From CAZAJT01 sp964485585 (lineage in GTDB: Bacteria; Patescibacteriota; Microgenomatia; UBA1406; GWC2-37-13): 13,362 nucleotides of DNA. Within the stretch, counting starts at the first letter, position 1. Every line of letters starts with the position of its first letter. The notes under the pieces were generated by a model. That model ran no database searches, was not told where the DNA came from, and worked only from the letters and a program-made list of their open reading frames with translations. The stretch covers positions 1 through 13,362 of the forward strand of contig CAZAJT010000029.1 of assembly GCA_964485585.1 (NCBI GenBank), given 5' to 3'. Made by a program: the position numbers and the translations under genes. Positions 12,257 to 13,362 of the stretch are shown here, in pieces.

Positions 12257-13309
12257 ATGAAGAGAGATGATTTTGTTTTTTCATTACAAGAACTGCGGGA
12301 ATATTTGCAACTGAAGAATTTAGACGTTGAGGACGACAATAATTTTTCGCTTTTAATTCCAAAGTATTACATCAATTTAATTGATTGGAAAAATAAGCAT
12401 GATCCTCTCAGGAAAATGGTGATGATCAGCAATCTTGAGAAACAGGTAAAAGATTATGAATTAACTGATCCAATCGGTGATAAGAAACATGCGCCTGTGT
12501 CCGGTATTGTTCACCGACACAAAGATCGTTGTCTTCTTATGCTTACCAGTAGTTGTGCAGTGCATTGCAGATTTTGTTTCAGACGCAGCATGTTAGCTTC
12601 TAATAAGGTACACCTTAAACAAAGTATGCAATACATTACAGATCATTCTGAACTCTGGGAAGTAATCTTGTCTGGTGGTGATCCGTTTATGTTAACCGAT
12701 AGTTTCCTCCAGACGGTGATAAGAAGACTTAAGAAAATTAAGCATATTAAAACAATACGTTTCCATACCCGAGTACCTGCTGTGTATCCTCAGCGGATAA
12801 CTGAGTCATTTCTTAGAATCATCAGAAAATCACATCCATGCACCGTGGCAATCCATATCAACCATCCTCGAGAGATTACAGAAGAGTTTAATCAAGCAGT
12901 CGCAAAATTGCAAAAGACCGGCGCAATGCTATTAAGTCAAACAGTGCTTATGAGGGACATCAACAATAATGTAGATGTATTAGAACAATTATTCAGACAA
13001 CTGGTTGAAACTGGCGTAAAACCCTATTATCTGCATCATCTTGATATGACTACCGGCACTAATCATTTCCGAATTTCTGTTGAGGAAGGAAAAAATCTCA
13101 TTCAGCAGTTGCGCAATAGGATGTCAGGTATTTGCATGCCTGAATATGTTATTGATATCCCAGGAGGATACGGAAAAGTACCCGTCATGTGGTTTCATCA
13201 TATCGCTCCTCGGAAATATCAAGCAAAAGACTTTGAAGGACGCACAGTGGTTTATACCGATCACTATAGTAGCTCTTATAGCAACCGCAAAACAAAATGT
13301 CATCCCTGA
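12257..13309 (+). CDS. kamA: Lysine 2,3-aminomutase family radical SAM enzyme
   Basis: A 350-residue PLP-dependent radical SAM enzyme that would convert L-lysine to beta-lysine. It shows the cluster motif CAVHCRFCFRR (C100, C104, C107), SGGDP (139-143), HTRVP (170-174), and IPGGYGKVPVM (301-311), where K307 is the expected PLP lysine. D263 (HHLDMTTGTNHFR) and D300 (YVIDIPGG) occupy the positions that hold the lysine side-chain amine in lysine 2,3-aminomutase, whereas glutamate aminomutases differ there, so lysine is the likely substrate. The PGGxGK loop argues against an EpmB-type EF-P enzyme, although length (about 340-350) is closer to EpmB than to the 416-residue clostridial enzyme. No acetyltransferase (AblB) is in view. 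The start follows the TATAAT at 12242; frames upstream of 12257 run into the preceding gene. The final Cys-His-Pro and TGA are supplied by a palindromic repeat, so the original C-terminus may have been replaced. Confidence 0.88.
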   Translation: MKRDDFVFSLQELREYLQLKNLDVEDDNNFSLLIPKYYINLIDWKNKHDPLRKMVMISNLEKQVKDYELTDPIGDKKHAPVSGIVHRHKDRCLLMLTSSCAVHCRFCFRRSMLASNKVHLKQSMQYITDHSELWEVILSGGDPFMLTDSFLQTVIRRLKKIKHIKTIRFHTRVPAVYPQRITESFLRIIRKSHPCTVAIHINHPREITEEFNQAVAKLQKTGAMLLSQTVLMRDINNNVDVLEQLFRQLVETGVKPYYLHHLDMTTGTNHFRISVEEGKNLIQQLRNRMSGICMPEYVIDIPGGYGKVPVMWFHHIAPRKYQAKDFEGRTVVYTDHYSSSYSNRKTKCHP

Positions 13310-13362
13310 CTTGATCGGGGATCCAGAAAATAACCTGGATTCCCGCCTTCGCGGGAATGACA
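13298..13362. repeat. Palindromic repeat (TGTCATCCC ... GGGAATGACA) overlapping the aminomutase 3' end
   Basis: Sixty-five bases bounded by TGTCATCCC (13298-13306) and GGGAATGACA (13353-13362), with inner hairpins ATCCAG/CTGGAT (13321-13340) and TCCCGC-CTTC-GCGGGA (13341-13356). I recognise the CCTGGATTCCCGCC ... GCGGGAATGACA arm as a dispersed intergenic repeat seen in many bacterial genomes. It supplies the last three codons and the TGA of the aminomutase gene. It reaches the window edge but appears complete, since its right arm closes the palindrome. Confidence 0.82.

Noticed and set aside
1..13362. CRISPR array, prophage or insertion sequence with transposase
   Set aside because: No regularly spaced direct repeats, integrase, phage or transposase genes are visible; only small palindromic repeats.

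Overview
The window looks like a piece of a small fermentative bacterial genome, most probably a candidate-phyla (Patescibacteria/CPR-like) lineage; this assignment is inference. The reasons are roughly 40% GC, mixed palindromic intergenic repeats, an archaeal-type threonyl-tRNA synthetase editing domain encoded on its own, an ADP-forming acyl-CoA synthetase, and several genes that start at or a few bases from their predicted transcription start. TGA serves as a normal stop codon (for example in the ATGA overlaps at 1908-1911 and 4077-4080), so the UGA-recoded CPR groups are excluded.

Layout. Everything from 1 to 9128 is on the minus strand and everything from 9201 on is on the plus strand, with two back-to-back promoters near 9140-9190. 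Minus strand, in order of transcription: (i) 9128-5221, a leader peptide with an attenuator, then an 858-residue protein and a 397-residue protein that both resemble the DIT1/PvcA isonitrile-synthase family; (ii) 5192-2735, a second leader peptide and attenuator, then an M19 dipeptidase, a stand-alone ThrRS-type editing domain, and an unrecognised 309-residue protein; (iii) 2699-1, two ABC-2 permeases and, after a repeat-filled gap (864-1131), the ATPase, which is cut off by the window edge. Plus strand: a third leader peptide and attenuator, then a SAM-dependent methyltransferase (9308-10123), the ADP-forming acetyl-CoA synthetase (10159-12246) and a lysine 2,3-aminomutase-like radical SAM enzyme (12257-13309) whose last codons run into a palindromic repeat at the right edge.

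The main result is the set of three transcription attenuators. Each has a promoter, a 16-20 codon reading frame beginning a few bases after the predicted start site, an alternative (antiterminator) pairing, and an intrinsic terminator whose T-run ends 4-15 bases before the start codon of the first structural gene. The leader peptides carry FFAFF (Phe) before the dipeptidase operon, LILILLI (Leu/Ile) before the 858/397 operon, and an Ile/Asn-rich sequence before the methyltransferase. This is the architecture of the classical phe and ilv/leu leaders, but here it precedes a dipeptidase and isonitrile-synthase-like genes rather than biosynthetic operons. The likely logic is that shortage of specific charged hydrophobic tRNAs switches on peptide salvage and a small-molecule or amino-acid-modifying pathway, possibly with the ABC-2 exporter next door. 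The RNA architecture is read directly from the sequence; the physiological role is inference.
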